Part shown: in pieces, positions 9,268-17,570 of the stretch
Layout of the letters: each line of letters begins with the position of its first letter
How positions within the stretch are numbered: the stretch's first letter is position 1
Origin: an uncultured Bacilli bacterium
Lineage (GTDB): Bacteria > Bacillota_I > Bacilli_A > RF39 > UBA660
Reading direction: 5' to 3'
NCBI GenBank assembly: GCA_934182615.1
Contig: CAKPRO010000001.1
Coordinates: 96,981-160,980 of the forward strand
Length of the DNA stretch: 64,000 nt
The notes under the pieces: generated by a model
What the model was told of the DNA's origin: nothing
Seen by the model: only the letters and a program-made list of their open reading frames with translations
Database searches by the model: none
Position numbers and translations under genes: made by a program

Positions 9268-9852
9268 TTATAATTCATTCTTTTTATTCATACTATTATA
9301 AATTTGTTTCAATCTAACAATATCACAATTAACAAAGTCCTCTAATAAATTATCTACTTTAGCATAAACCGCATCAAGTACTTCCCTTTGTTCTTTACTA
9401 AATTTACCAAGTACACAATCAATAGCATCTATCGTTCTATCTTTTCCATATATTCCAATTTTAAATCTAACATAGTCTCTAGTTTGAATAGCCTTAGTAA
9501 TACTCTTAAGACCATTATGTCCTCCACTAGAACTATTATTAACAACCTTAATTTTACCCAATACCATATCCAAATCATCATGCATTATCAAAATATCTTG
9601 ACTATTAATATTATAAAAATCAACAATTTTTTTAACAGCATTACCAGATAAATTCATATAAGTCAAAGGTTTAGCCACAATTACCTTTTCCCCATTTATA
9701 TTAATATCAAATATATCAGCCTCAAATTTTCTTTCAGTTCTAAAAGCACAACCATATTTTTTAGCAAACATATTTGCAAGTTCGTAACCAATATTATGTC
9801 TTGTATTTTCATATTCCTTACCAGGATTTCCAAGTCCCACTACTAACTTCAT
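9268..9852 (-). CDS. pth: Peptidyl-tRNA hydrolase
   Basis: This 194-residue enzyme releases peptides from drop-off peptidyl-tRNA. GLGNPGKEYENTRHNIGYE contains the catalytic His (about residue 19). PLTYMNLSG, MHDDLD (Asp near 93) and SSGGHNGLKSI complete the Pth signature. The ATG overlaps the rsmI stop (TAATG) and has AAGGAGGG upstream, so it is translationally coupled to rsmI. The length is typical. Confidence 0.96.
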   Translation of the reverse strand: MKLVVGLGNPGKEYENTRHNIGYELANMFAKKYGCAFRTERKFEADIFDININGEKVIVAKPLTYMNLSGNAVKKIVDFYNINSQDILIMHDDLDMVLGKIKVVNNSSSGGHNGLKSITKAIQTRDYVRFKIGIYGKDRTIDAIDCVLGKFSKEQREVLDAVYAKVDNLLEDFVNCDIVRLKQIYNSMNKKNEL

Positions 9853-10691
9853 TATTTTCCCTCCTTATGATATTCTTTATATACTTCATTTTTAGGTATT
9901 TTTCTATCCTTTGCTACTTTCTTAATTGCAGTCATAACATCAAGTCCAGCTTTAATATACAAGTCAACAGCTTCATTAATAGACAAATTATCATCAATAA
10001 CCTTTTCATCACATCCACTTACAACAATAACAAATTCCCCTTTTTCAGGAATATTCTTAATAACATCACTAAGTTTTCCCCTATATACAGTTTCAAACTT
10101 CTTAGTAATTTCCCTTGAAATACTAATATCTCTATCACCAAATACTTCTAACATCATATTAAGTGTTTTCATAATACGATGCGGTGCTTCATAAAAAATC
10201 ATAGTATATTCATTATCCTTAAGCATTTCTAATTCATCTCTACGTTTAGAATCCTTACTATTTAAGAAACCATAGAATAAAAATGGTTGTGGTGATATAC
10301 CAGAAGCAATCAAAGCACATACAAAAGCAGTAGCGCCAGGTAATGCAATAACATTATAATTATTATCACTAATATACTTAACCGTTTTATACCCAGGATC
10401 ACTTATAATAGGAGTTCCTCTATCCGTAACTAACCCAACAGAATAACCATTTTTCAAATATTCAAGTACCTTCTCCTTTAAAATATCTTCATTATGTTCA
10501 TGTAAAGAAATAAGTTTCTTTTTAATACCAAAATTATTAAGTAAATTAAGTGTAACCCTCGTATCTTCAGAAAAAATAACCCCTACTTCTTCTAGTACTT
10601 TAACTGCTCTATAAGTCATATCATCCAAATTACCAATCGGTGTAGGAATCAAATATAAACTAGGAGTATCATTATAACTATTTTGTATCAT
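9852..10691 (-). CDS. rsmI: 16S rRNA 2'-O-ribose methyltransferase RsmI
   Basis: This protein of about 279 residues methylates C1402 of 16S rRNA with SAM. It shows PTPIGNLDDMTYRA, the region around EDTRVTLNLL, TDRGTPIISDPG (usually SDAGTPLISDPG) and the LPGATAF block of tetrapyrrole-methylase folds. I chose the ATG (MIQNSYND) with TTTGGAG nine bases before it. That start overlaps the end of the upstream methyltransferase gene by 14 bases. The order methyltransferase-rsmI resembles yabB-yabC in Bacillus. Confidence 0.94.
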   Translation of the reverse strand: MIQNSYNDTPSLYLIPTPIGNLDDMTYRAVKVLEEVGVIFSEDTRVTLNLLNNFGIKKKLISLHEHNEDILKEKVLEYLKNGYSVGLVTDRGTPIISDPGYKTVKYISDNNYNVIALPGATAFVCALIASGISPQPFLFYGFLNSKDSKRRDELEMLKDNEYTMIFYEAPHRIMKTLNMMLEVFGDRDISISREITKKFETVYRGKLSDVIKNIPEKGEFVIVVSGCDEKVIDDNLSINEAVDLYIKAGLDVMTAIKKVAKDRKIPKNEVYKEYHKEGK

Positions 10692-11418
10692 GAGTATCAT
10701 CTCCAAACATATTCTTTATCTCAATATTATAGTTACCATCATTATCATAAACAATCAAAGGATAAAGCATTTTTAACCCTTTTTTACCACCTTTTACAAA
10801 CTCAATAAGCATTAAATCACTATCCCTATTTTCTTTAGGATAAATAAATCTAATCTTCTTAGCCATAAACCCATATTTATTAGCAGTATCTAGTATCTGT
10901 GTTAATCTCTCTGTCCTATGAACCATTGCTAACCTACCATTAGTTTTAAGTACCCTTTTAGATATAGTAAATATATCATCTAAATTAAGAAGTTTCTCAT
11001 GCCTAGCAATAGCCTTAATCGAATTAACATTCTCAAATAAAGAATTATTAGTATCAAAATAAGGAGGATTACAAGTAATAACATCAAAATAATCATCACC
11101 AAATAAATTAATAACATTCTTAGCATCATCATTAATAATAGTTATCTGCTTGTCCATCTTATTTTCAATAATAGATTTAACTCCCAAATCAAAAACAGAT
11201 TTTTGTATCTCAACACCATAAATATTAGCCTTTGTCCTAAAACTAAGAAGCATTGGAATAGGAGCATTACCAGTAGCAATATCTAAAATATTTTTGTCTC
11301 TTAAATTAATAGTTACAAAATTAGCAAGTAATAAAGAATCTAAAGAAAATTTAAAATAATCAGTATCTTGATAAATATAAGCATCTTTAAAATTTAAAAG
11401 ATTATTCTTTACTATCAT
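10678..11418 (-). CDS. SAM-dependent tRNA N6-adenine methyltransferase-like protein (YabB/TrmN6)
   Basis: This Rossmann methyltransferase of about 246 residues has the SAM motif LDIATGNAPIPMLLS (near 45-60) and the catalytic NPPY motif (ITCNPPYF near 125), used by N6-adenine and guanine amino-methyltransferases. It corresponds to B. subtilis YabB, related to TrmN6, which modifies A37 of tRNA-Val in Gram-negatives. The exact substrate is not shown by sequence. Its start lies inside ricT's last codons (16-base overlap), with AGGTAG six bases upstream, so it is coupled to ricT. Confidence 0.88.
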   Translation of the reverse strand: MIVKNNLLNFKDAYIYQDTDYFKFSLDSLLLANFVTINLRDKNILDIATGNAPIPMLLSFRTKANIYGVEIQKSVFDLGVKSIIENKMDKQITIINDDAKNVINLFGDDYFDVITCNPPYFDTNNSLFENVNSIKAIARHEKLLNLDDIFTISKRVLKTNGRLAMVHRTERLTQILDTANKYGFMAKKIRFIYPKENRDSDLMLIEFVKGGKKGLKMLYPLIVYDNDGNYNIEIKNMFGDDTHDTK

Positions 11419-12181
11419 TAACATCTACCTGTACAATTTCATTATCCACAAATACCTTATATTTACCCGCTAACGGTTCAGAAGAAATTACCTTTCCTTC
11501 ATTACCATTTATTTTAACCTTTTTACCAACATCTGGAATATTTTTTCTAACTTCCGTATATTGTTCATTTTCATAATTTAAACAACATAAAAGCCTACCA
11601 CAAACCCCATTAATTTTAGTAGGATTTAAAGCAATTCCTTGATTCTTAGCCATATTAATTGAAACAGATTCAAAATTAGTTAAAAAAGAACTACAACATA
11701 AAATCCTACCACAAGGACCTATACCACCAATTTCTTTAGCCTTATCTCTAACACCAATCTGTCTAAGTTCAATCCTTGTCTTTAAATTAGAAGCTAAATC
11801 TTTAGCTAATTTTCTAAAATCAATTCTCTCATCAGCTAAAAAGCGAAAAATCAATTGACTCTTATCAAAATTATAATTAGCATCAATAATAGTCATATTA
11901 AGATTTTCTCTAAGAGCTAATTCCCTACATTTTTCCAAAGCTTTCTTCTCATCCTGTATATTTCTCAAATGTTGTTGAAAATCCTTTTTAGTAGCTACTC
12001 TAACAACTTCAGGATAAACCTCATTTTCTCTCTTAGAATCAACTATCTCAACAATCTTACCAAACTTAAGACCTTTCTCAGTATTAACAATAACCGTTAA
12101 ATTAACCTTTAAATCCAAGTCTTTAGGATTAAAATAATAAACTTTAGTATCATTATTAAACTTTACTCCCACTATTTTCAT
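11402..12181 (-). CDS. ricT: RicT (YaaT), PSP1-domain protein of the Ric/Y-complex
   Basis: The 259-residue PSP1 domain protein shows the cysteine-rich signature GPCGRILCCSSF and NGVCGRLLCCLNYE (about residues 155-200). In B. subtilis RicT binds Fe-S clusters with RicA and RicF and promotes mRNA maturation by RNase Y, with effects on competence, sporulation and biofilm. The start overlaps the holB stop (CATGA) and has GGTGAT upstream. The order holB-ricT-methyltransferase-rsmI follows the Bacillus neighbourhood. ricA and ricF are not in the window. Confidence 0.93.
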   Translation of the reverse strand: MKIVGVKFNNDTKVYYFNPKDLDLKVNLTVIVNTEKGLKFGKIVEIVDSKRENEVYPEVVRVATKKDFQQHLRNIQDEKKALEKCRELALRENLNMTIIDANYNFDKSQLIFRFLADERIDFRKLAKDLASNLKTRIELRQIGVRDKAKEIGGIGPCGRILCCSSFLTNFESVSINMAKNQGIALNPTKINGVCGRLLCCLNYENEQYTEVRKNIPDVGKKVKINGNEGKVISSEPLAGKYKVFVDNEIVQVDVNDSKE

Positions 12182-13116
12182 GAATTATCACCACACATAT
12201 CTATAATCAATTTATCAATCAATAAATTAATATTCAAATTATACTTAATATTATTTAAAGCATCATTTAAAACATTAATTTTATCACATAACACATCAAT
12301 ATCATTCATATTAGCAATCTTTATAATATTATCTTCATAATCATTAAAAAATAATATACTTAAACCACTCTTATACCTAATAACATCATAATAAAAATAA
12401 ATCATTAAATTAATACCAATAATATTATAGTTTCTATCTTTAAAATTATTATGCCATAACTTCCTAGTATAAATTAAAGTATCAAGTTTATAATTCTCAA
12501 TATATTCAGTAAACCCAATAACATCATTTATAATCTTCTCTTTATTATCATCAGAAATATCATTATACCCATAACTAATAAGTAAATCAGATAGATTACT
12601 AATAGTATCATGACTACATTTCTTCTTATTTAATTTAATCACTTGACATCTAGAAATAATCGTAGGAAGAAGCATATTAATATTATCCGTAATCAAAATA
12701 GCAATAATATCATCAACAGGTTCTTCCAAAAATTTTAATATAGAATTAGCAGTCTGAACATTCATCTTTTCAGCAGATCTAATAATATAAATTTTCTTAT
12801 TTCCTTCAAAAGCTTTATTATTAAATTCACTCTGTAAATCAAGTAATTGATCTTTCTTTATCCACATACCATCAGGTTTAATAACTTTAACATCAACATA
12901 ATTACCATCATCAATACGTTTACATATATTTTTAATATCATTATCATCATTAATATCCATACAAATAATTTCTTTAACAAAAGATAAAACAATATCCATA
13001 ACATCAGGATTACCATTAGAATCAAAAATATAAGCATGAGAAAGTTTATTATTTTTAATAGCATTATTAACCATATTATAAAAAATAGGTTGTCCATCTT
13101 TATATAGTTCTAACAT
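12178..13116 (-). CDS. holB: DNA polymerase III delta-prime subunit
   Basis: The 312-residue clamp-loader subunit has the delta-prime pattern: LSHAYIFDSNG at the N-terminus with no functional Walker A lysine, SAEKMNVQTANSILKFLEEP (near 110-130) and ISRCQVIKL (near 150). The sequence is low in similarity outside these blocks, with many Asn and Ile residues, as expected for an AT-rich genome. It is the non-catalytic wrench of the clamp loader with DnaX (also encoded here). It ends with TGA and overlaps ricT by four bases. AGAGGTGAG precedes the ATG. Confidence 0.9.
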   Translation of the reverse strand: MLELYKDGQPIFYNMVNNAIKNNKLSHAYIFDSNGNPDVMDIVLSFVKEIICMDINDDNDIKNICKRIDDGNYVDVKVIKPDGMWIKKDQLLDLQSEFNNKAFEGNKKIYIIRSAEKMNVQTANSILKFLEEPVDDIIAILITDNINMLLPTIISRCQVIKLNKKKCSHDTISNLSDLLISYGYNDISDDNKEKIINDVIGFTEYIENYKLDTLIYTRKLWHNNFKDRNYNIIGINLMIYFYYDVIRYKSGLSILFFNDYEDNIIKIANMNDIDVLCDKINVLNDALNNIKYNLNINLLIDKLIIDMCGDNS

Positions 13117-13126
13117 AACTCACCTC

Positions 13127-13315
13127 TCAAACAATTAAAATTGAAAACAAACATAATCCAACTACTGCCGGTAAACCAAAAATACCAATTAAAACAATAG
13201 TAAATACATTAAAGGCAATAGTAATTCCTAACGGAAAAACAATAATATTATAAGTATAAATCATTAATATTGCAATTATAACTTTCTTAATAATCAAAAA
13301 TAATTTATTAAACAT
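13127..13315 (-). CDS. bofA: BofA-like inhibitor of pro-sigma-K processing
   Basis: This 62-residue protein is almost all membrane segment (two hydrophobic stretches, about 8-30 and 36-60). Its C-terminal half, NVFTIVLIGIFGLPAVVG, matches the conserved BofA pattern (N-x-FT ... G-x-x-G-x-PG). In Bacillus BofA holds the SpoIVFB protease inactive in the forespore outer membrane until sigma-K is needed. The position beside recR matches the recR-yaaL-bofA order, which strengthens the call. It is somewhat shorter than the roughly 87-residue Bacillus protein. Confidence 0.8.
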   Translation of the reverse strand: MFNKLFLIIKKVIIAILMIYTYNIIVFPLGITIAFNVFTIVLIGIFGLPAVVGLCLFSILIV

Positions 13316-13348
13316 AACCCACCAATAAATTATATGATATTTATAATA

Positions 13349-13942
13349 CTATATGTCTTTTCTCCCTTCAAGAGCAAACTCTAATGTCATAGCATCAATA
13401 TAATCAATATCAGTCCCCATTGGAATACCCGTAGCAATTCTAGTAATCTTAATATTTTTATTTTCTAATATTTTCTTTATATATTGCATTGTCGTTTCCC
13501 CTTCAATTGAAGGTTTAAGAGCCAAAATAATTTCTTCAATATTTTCCTTATCAATTCTAGAAATCAAACTAGAAATATTAACATCATCAGGCCCTATTCC
13601 CTCCAAAGGAGAAATAAGTCCACCTAAAACATGATATTTACCATTATAAATATTAATCTTTTCAAATAAAGAAATATCCTTTGCCTTTTCCACAACAAAG
13701 ACTATCTTACTATTTCTATTAGAATCAGAACAAATATCACAAATATCACTCTCTGTAATATTTCCACATATAGAACAATTAGTTAGTTTATCCCTAACAT
13801 CAATAATGGCATCAGAAAAAGATGTCAATTTTTCTTTACTAAAATTTATTAAAGAAAAAGCAAGTCTCTCTGCTGTTTTCTCTCCAATACCAGGTAAATC
13901 TTTAAAACAATCAATAATATTCTTTATACTGTTAGGATACAT
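13349..13942 (-). CDS. recR: Recombination mediator RecR
   Basis: The 197-residue protein has the N-terminal helix-hairpin-helix (FKDLPGIGEKTAERLAF), the four-Cys zinc finger (CSICGNITESDICDIC, about 57-72) and a Toprim domain starting VFVVEKAKD. It works with RecF and RecO to load RecA at gaps. Length and domain order are standard. The start lies one base after the ybaB stop codon; there is little separate ribosome binding site, so coupling is likely. ybaB-recR is a conserved pair downstream of dnaX. Confidence 0.96.
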   Translation of the reverse strand: MYPNSIKNIIDCFKDLPGIGEKTAERLAFSLINFSKEKLTSFSDAIIDVRDKLTNCSICGNITESDICDICSDSNRNSKIVFVVEKAKDISLFEKINIYNGKYHVLGGLISPLEGIGPDDVNISSLISRIDKENIEEIILALKPSIEGETTMQYIKKILENKNIKITRIATGIPMGTDIDYIDAMTLEFALEGRKDI

Positions 13943-13943
13943 C

Positions 13944-14240
13944 TTACATCAAACCATTTAACATATTACTATATTTACCAAGTTTTTCTTTTTTATCTTT
14001 TTCCATATTTTCAATAGCATTATTAACTGCTACTAAAACCATATCTTCTAACATTTCTTTGTCATCTTGTTCTATACTATCAACATCTATATTAACAGAA
14101 ATAAGTTTATTATTTCCTCCAACCACAGCTGTCACCAATTGTGATTTACCTTCATAAGTTTTACTTTCTAACTCATTTTGTGTCTTTTCAATATCTCTTT
14201 GCATTTTTTTAGCCTGCATCATTATAGCTTGCATATTCAT
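13944..14240 (-). CDS. YbaB/EbfC family nucleoid-associated protein
   Basis: The protein of about 98 residues is a small helical protein beginning MNMQAIMMQAKKMQRDIEK, with the YbaB pattern continuing through a beta hairpin and the conserved region LEDMVLVAVNNAIEN. These proteins bind DNA as dimers (YaaK in Bacillus). I chose the second ATG, ten bases from AAAGGAG, because the first ATG touches the Shine-Dalgarno site. The dnaX-ybaB-recR order is conserved across bacteria. Confidence 0.92.
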   Translation of the reverse strand: MNMQAIMMQAKKMQRDIEKTQNELESKTYEGKSQLVTAVVGGNNKLISVNIDVDSIEQDDKEMLEDMVLVAVNNAIENMEKDKKEKLGKYSNMLNGLM

Positions 14241-14258
14241 ATTTATCATTCTCCTTTA

Positions 14259-15917
14259 TCATTTATATTCTATAATACTATCTCCTACTAAATCAATCAA
14301 ATCATCAATAGAAGATTTTTCTTTCTTATTATTATCATTATTTTCTATTTCCTTAACACTATATTTAATTCCTTTTTTTAAATCATCAATATATTTATTT
14401 TTAATAACCTTCCATTTATCATTATCAACAGCAACAGCATAAACTCTATTACCAAAAAGTCTTTCTAATAATTTCTCAGTAACTTCTAAATTACTATTAA
14501 TTCTACTTGCTGTAGATGGATAATTACAAGATAAAATTACATATTGACTTGCTCCAACCACTATATTAGAATCCTTAAGTAACCCAGAAACGACAGAAAA
14601 TTCTTCATCATCAATATAATCATCTAAACTATTCCATCTTAATTTAAACTCTTCTAATACACTCTTTGAAGCTAAAGCCAAAGAATTATTAACTCTAATT
14701 TCAACTTGTTCATCAGAAATAGAACTATCTTTTATTTCCCGGGAAATATTTTCATTATTTTGGGAAATATTTTTCTCTTTTTTCTCAATTATTTCCCGGG
14801 AAATAATTTTTTCACTACTTTTCTCATTATTTACCATTAGATTTCCAAATTTTAAATCAGAATATTTAAGAATTGAAATCATAAATATAATTGAACTATG
14901 ATTAGAAATCTTTATAGAATTTTGAACACCATTAAGGCTTTCTATTAAATCATATAAATCTTTATCATTATATTTATCAGAAACCAATTTGATATAATCG
15001 TTTTTAGTAGAAATACTTGATAAAATATTAGCATTTTTATACAAAATAACATCTTTAAGAAAAATAAGCATTTCTTCAACAAACTTATTAATGTCTTTAC
15101 CAGACTCATCTAAATAATCAACAAATTCTATTAATTTAACCTTATTATTATTTTTAATATTATCTAATAATGTATAAAGTTCTTCATATGAAACCGAACC
15201 ATTAACTTTATAAACATCATCGATAGTAATATTATCATTAGAATAAGCTACCAATTGATCTAAAAAGTTTATAGCATCTCTCATTCCACCATCAGATAAT
15301 CTTGCTATTTCATATAATGCATCATCATCAATAGTAATATCTTCAAGATTAGAAATTTCTCTAAGTCTTTCCACTATTTTTTTATCATCAATCTTAGAAA
15401 ATCTAAATTTTTGACATCTTGAAGCTATAGTTAATGGTATTTTATGAGGCTCAGTCGTAGCTAAAATAAATATAACATGACTAGGAGGTTCCTCCAAAGT
15501 CTTTAAAAGTGCATTAAATGCTTGTGTTGTAAGCATATGAACTTCATCTATTATATAGACCTTATATTTAGAATTACTAGGAACTAAATTAATTTTATCC
15601 CTTAATTCTCTGATTTCATCAACACCATTATTCGAAGCAGCATCTATTTCAACAATATCATTACTATTCAAATAATTAAGACAATTATAACATTTCCCAC
15701 ATGGGTTACCATCAACTAAATTTTCACAATTAACTAATCTTGCAATAATTTTAGCAATAGTAGTCTTTCCCGTTCCTCTAGGTCCACAAAAAAGATAAGC
15801 ATGGGACACTTTTCCAGAAACAATAGCATTTTTAATAACAGTAACAACCTCTTCTTGTCCATAAACACTATTAAAATCAACAGGTCTATATTTTCTATAC
15901 AAAGCTAAATATCCCAT
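14259..15917 (-). CDS. dnaX: DNA polymerase III gamma/tau subunit
   Basis: This 552-residue clamp-loader ATPase has Walker A GPRGTGKTT (about 39-47), a four-Cys zinc module (CENLVDGNPCGKCYNC), IIDEVHML (Walker B) and the sensor region TTEPHKIP. Residues about 375-405 form a charged, low-complexity linker before the tau C-terminus. This linker contains two copies of ISREI, each encoded by an exact ATTTCCCGGGAAAT palindrome. TAGGAGG precedes the ATG. The neighbours ybaB and recR are as usual. Confidence 0.96.
   Translation of the reverse strand: MGYLALYRKYRPVDFNSVYGQEEVVTVIKNAIVSGKVSHAYLFCGPRGTGKTTIAKIIARLVNCENLVDGNPCGKCYNCLNYLNSNDIVEIDAASNNGVDEIRELRDKINLVPSNSKYKVYIIDEVHMLTTQAFNALLKTLEEPPSHVIFILATTEPHKIPLTIASRCQKFRFSKIDDKKIVERLREISNLEDITIDDDALYEIARLSDGGMRDAINFLDQLVAYSNDNITIDDVYKVNGSVSYEELYTLLDNIKNNNKVKLIEFVDYLDESGKDINKFVEEMLIFLKDVILYKNANILSSISTKNDYIKLVSDKYNDKDLYDLIESLNGVQNSIKISNHSSIIFMISILKYSDLKFGNLMVNNEKSSEKIISREIIEKKEKNISQNNENISREIKDSSISDEQVEIRVNNSLALASKSVLEEFKLRWNSLDDYIDDEEFSVVSGLLKDSNIVVGASQYVILSCNYPSTASRINSNLEVTEKLLERLFGNRVYAVAVDNDKWKVIKNKYIDDLKKGIKYSVKEIENNDNNKKEKSSIDDLIDLVGDSIIEYK
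14734..14747. promoter_or_regulatory. Noc-type binding site inside dnaX
   Basis: An exact ATTTCCCGGGAAAT palindrome, the sequence established for the B. subtilis nucleoid-occlusion protein Noc. It is in frame in dnaX, where it encodes ISREI. Confidence 0.75.
14791..14804. promoter_or_regulatory. Second Noc-type binding site inside dnaX
   Basis: An exact ATTTCCCGGGAAAT palindrome, 57 bases from the previous one. A half-site (GGGAAAT at 14762-14768) lies between the two. All fall in the dnaX linker. Confidence 0.75.
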
Positions 15918-15964
15918 AAAATACCTCCTACATAAACATTATACCACATAAAACAAAGAAAACA

Positions 15965-16393
15965 TCATTTTTTTCTCTTTTTTTTAAAAAAATCAGATAA
16001 TATTTCAGAGCATTTATTGCTTTTAATATAATTCAAAGAAACATATGGCTCTACAGTTGTTTTATTGTACATTTGTATGCCTTGTCTGATAGTGCCATAA
16101 TAAATATTTTTAATTCTACTCTCCATAATAGCTCCAACACACATCATACAAGGCTCTAAAGTAACATATAAAGAGCAGTCATCTAACCTCCAACTCCCCA
16201 ATTTTCGACACGCTCTGCTGATAGCCACTATCTCAGCATGCATTATAGCATCATTTTCCCTCTCTTTTTCATTGTATCCACAGGCGATGAGCTCATTTCC
16301 TCGAAATATGGCACAACCAACAGGTATTTCATCCAAATTATAAGCAATTTTAGCTTGCTCAAAAGCCACTTCTAATTTATCAACATCCATCAT
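15965..16393 (-). CDS. tadA: tRNA adenosine(34) deaminase
   Basis: This zinc deaminase of about 142 residues converts A34 to inosine in tRNA-Arg. HAEIVAISRA holds the catalytic HAE, and PCMMCVGAI supplies the two zinc cysteines. The reading frame stays open upstream into a parS palindrome (giving MFHVEH), but AGAGGAGAAG lies eight bases before ATGATGGAT, so I start there. It precedes dnaX as in Bacillus. The parS array begins 17 bases upstream of this start, so the promoter region may be covered by ParB. Confidence 0.93.
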   Translation of the reverse strand: MMDVDKLEVAFEQAKIAYNLDEIPVGCAIFRGNELIACGYNEKERENDAIMHAEIVAISRACRKLGSWRLDDCSLYVTLEPCMMCVGAIMESRIKNIYYGTIRQGIQMYNKTTVEPYVSLNYIKSNKCSEILSDFFKKKRKK

Positions 16394-16409
16394 AATATCT
16401 TCTCCTCTA

Positions 16410-17184
16410 TGTTCCACGTGGAACATAAAAAAATATTATCATAGTAATTATCAAATTTCAAAATATTATATTTTAAATTAAACAAAACATTTAAAAATCT
16501 CATGTTCCACGTGAAACATTGATTGTTTTTTTATAATTAAATTTATTATTAATAATCATTAACAACAAAAATATAATAATAAAAGAATATAATTCAAAGA
16601 TTACAAAAAAAATATAAATAGCTTTTTAAAATAAATAAAAATTGTTGATGAATTCATGTTCCACGTGAAACATTAAAATAATCATTTATCTAAAGCAAGT
16701 TATTATTAATTTCAAATATACAAAAAATAATAATTAAAACATATAAAAATAAAATACGTAATAATTTAATTTGAAAATTATATAGGAAAAAGCTGTTGAT
16801 AATCTATGTTCCACGTGAAACATAGAATTTACTTTCAAATTTTATTTAATATTTAATACATAAAACATTTCTAATCAACATAGTATTAAAAATTATTTCT
16901 ATTAAATAATTTTTTTTATGGCTAATTTAATATATTTTTTACATATATTAATTAACTGTTGATAACCAATGTTCCACGTGGAACATGAGTTATTATTTTA
17001 TAATTAAATTTGTTATTAATAATCATTAATGAATAAAATACAATAATAAATATATATAATTCAAAAATCACATAACAAATATAAACGACTTTTAAAAATA
17101 AATAAAAAATTGTTGATAACCAATGTTCCACGTGGAACATGAAGTTAGTTATCTAATTATTATTGCTATGTTTCACGTGAAACA
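16410..17184. repeat. parS centromere array, seven sites in a ~155-bp tandem repeat
   Basis: Seven 16-bp ParB-binding palindromes lie in 775 bases. TGTTCCACGTGGAACA occurs at 16410, 16970 and 17124; TGTTCCACGTGAAACA at 16503, 16657 and 16807; TGTTTCACGTGAAACA at 17169. Spacings of the central five are 154, 150, 163 and 154 bases. The spacers are related: the block after 16503 closely resembles the block after 16970, both running from an ATAATTAAATTT stretch to TTGTTGAT just before the next parS. No gene is seen here. Seven exact or near-exact matches make chance implausible. Confidence 0.92.
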
Positions 17185-17219
17185 TAGTATAATTTTAAAT
17201 CTAATTTATCAACAGGCAT

Positions 17220-17301
17220 AAAAAAAGATACACACACTAAATAAATGTTAAAGCTGCTGACTTCCGTCCCTGACTTGGTTCCATCATTTAATGTTGTATC
17301 A
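17220..17301 (-). ncRNA. ffs: Signal recognition particle RNA (small bacterial type)
   Basis: On the minus strand the conserved SRP domain IV is visible as GTCAGGGACGGAAGTCAGCAGC (split here as GTCAGGGACGGAAG and TCAGCAGC), with the GGAA tetraloop. The flanks pair: GATACA with TGTATC at the ends, and AAATG with CATTT closer in. Seven T follow, giving a transcript of about 80 bases. It lies between gyrA and the parS array; in Bacillus the SRP RNA gene lies beside tadA and dnaX. It would join Ffh to target membrane proteins. Confidence 0.9.
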
Positions 17302-17307
17302 ACAAGT

Positions 17308-17336
17308 ATTATATAACAATTAAAAAACATAGTCAA
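17308..17336 (-). promoter_or_regulatory. Promoter of the SRP RNA
   Basis: TTGACT (17336-17331) and TATAAT (17313-17308) are separated by exactly 17 bases on the minus strand, a near-consensus sigma-A promoter, seven bases before the inferred start. Confidence 0.88.
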
Positions 17337-17450
17337 TATAAGCAAATAAACATACAAATGTATGTTTATTTGCTTATAAACTATATATATTAAAGAATTT
17401 TATAAAATTAATAATTGCTTAATTGTGATTAAAATTTAGTAATAAAAATT

Positions 17451-17464
17451 ATTTCCCGGGAAAT
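17451..17464. promoter_or_regulatory. Noc-type binding site downstream of gyrA
   Basis: Exact ATTTCCCGGGAAAT palindrome in the gap between the SRP RNA promoter and the gyrA-end hairpins. Confidence 0.8.
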
Positions 17465-17472
17465 AAAATATA

Positions 17473-17557
17473 AAAATGAAGACACCAAGACTTCATTTTT
17501 TACATTAAAGACTACAGACTTTAATGTACACTGAGAGATATAATATAGCTCGAAGTG
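17473..17557 (-). repeat. Multi-hairpin intergenic element, copy 2 (three hairpins)
   Basis: In minus-strand order after gyrA, hairpin 1 is CACT-TC-GAG / CTC-TC-AGTG, hairpin 2 is TACATTAAAG / CTTTAATGTA with loop TCTGTAGT, and hairpin 3 is AAAATGAAG / CTTCATTTT with loop TCTTGGTGT. A run of T precedes hairpin 1, and a T-rich stretch follows hairpin 3, which may also serve as the gyrA terminator. The TC/TC internal loop of hairpin 1 recurs in copies 3, 4 and 5. Confidence 0.8.
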
Positions 17558-17570
17558 AAAAAAAAGAAAG

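Noticed and set aside
5991..9651. Several frames of 60-100 codons opposite or inside mfd and pth
   Set aside because: They are shadows of the real genes, with Leu/Ile/Asn-rich nonsense and no binding sites.
16394..16426. N-terminal extension of tadA reading MFHVEH
   Set aside because: The extension is the parS palindrome translated; the good ribosome binding site lies after it, before ATGATG.
16952..17140. Reading frame starting MFHVEH in the parS array
   Set aside because: It starts and ends within parS repeats and has no binding site; it is a by-product of the repeated palindrome.
16410..17184. CRISPR-like array because of regular repeats
   Set aside because: Repeats are 16-bp perfect palindromes matching parS, spacers are about 140 bases and related to each other, and no cas genes are present.
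17166..17357. 63-codon frame between parS and gyrA
   Set aside because: It overlaps the SRP RNA gene and its promoter on the same strand.
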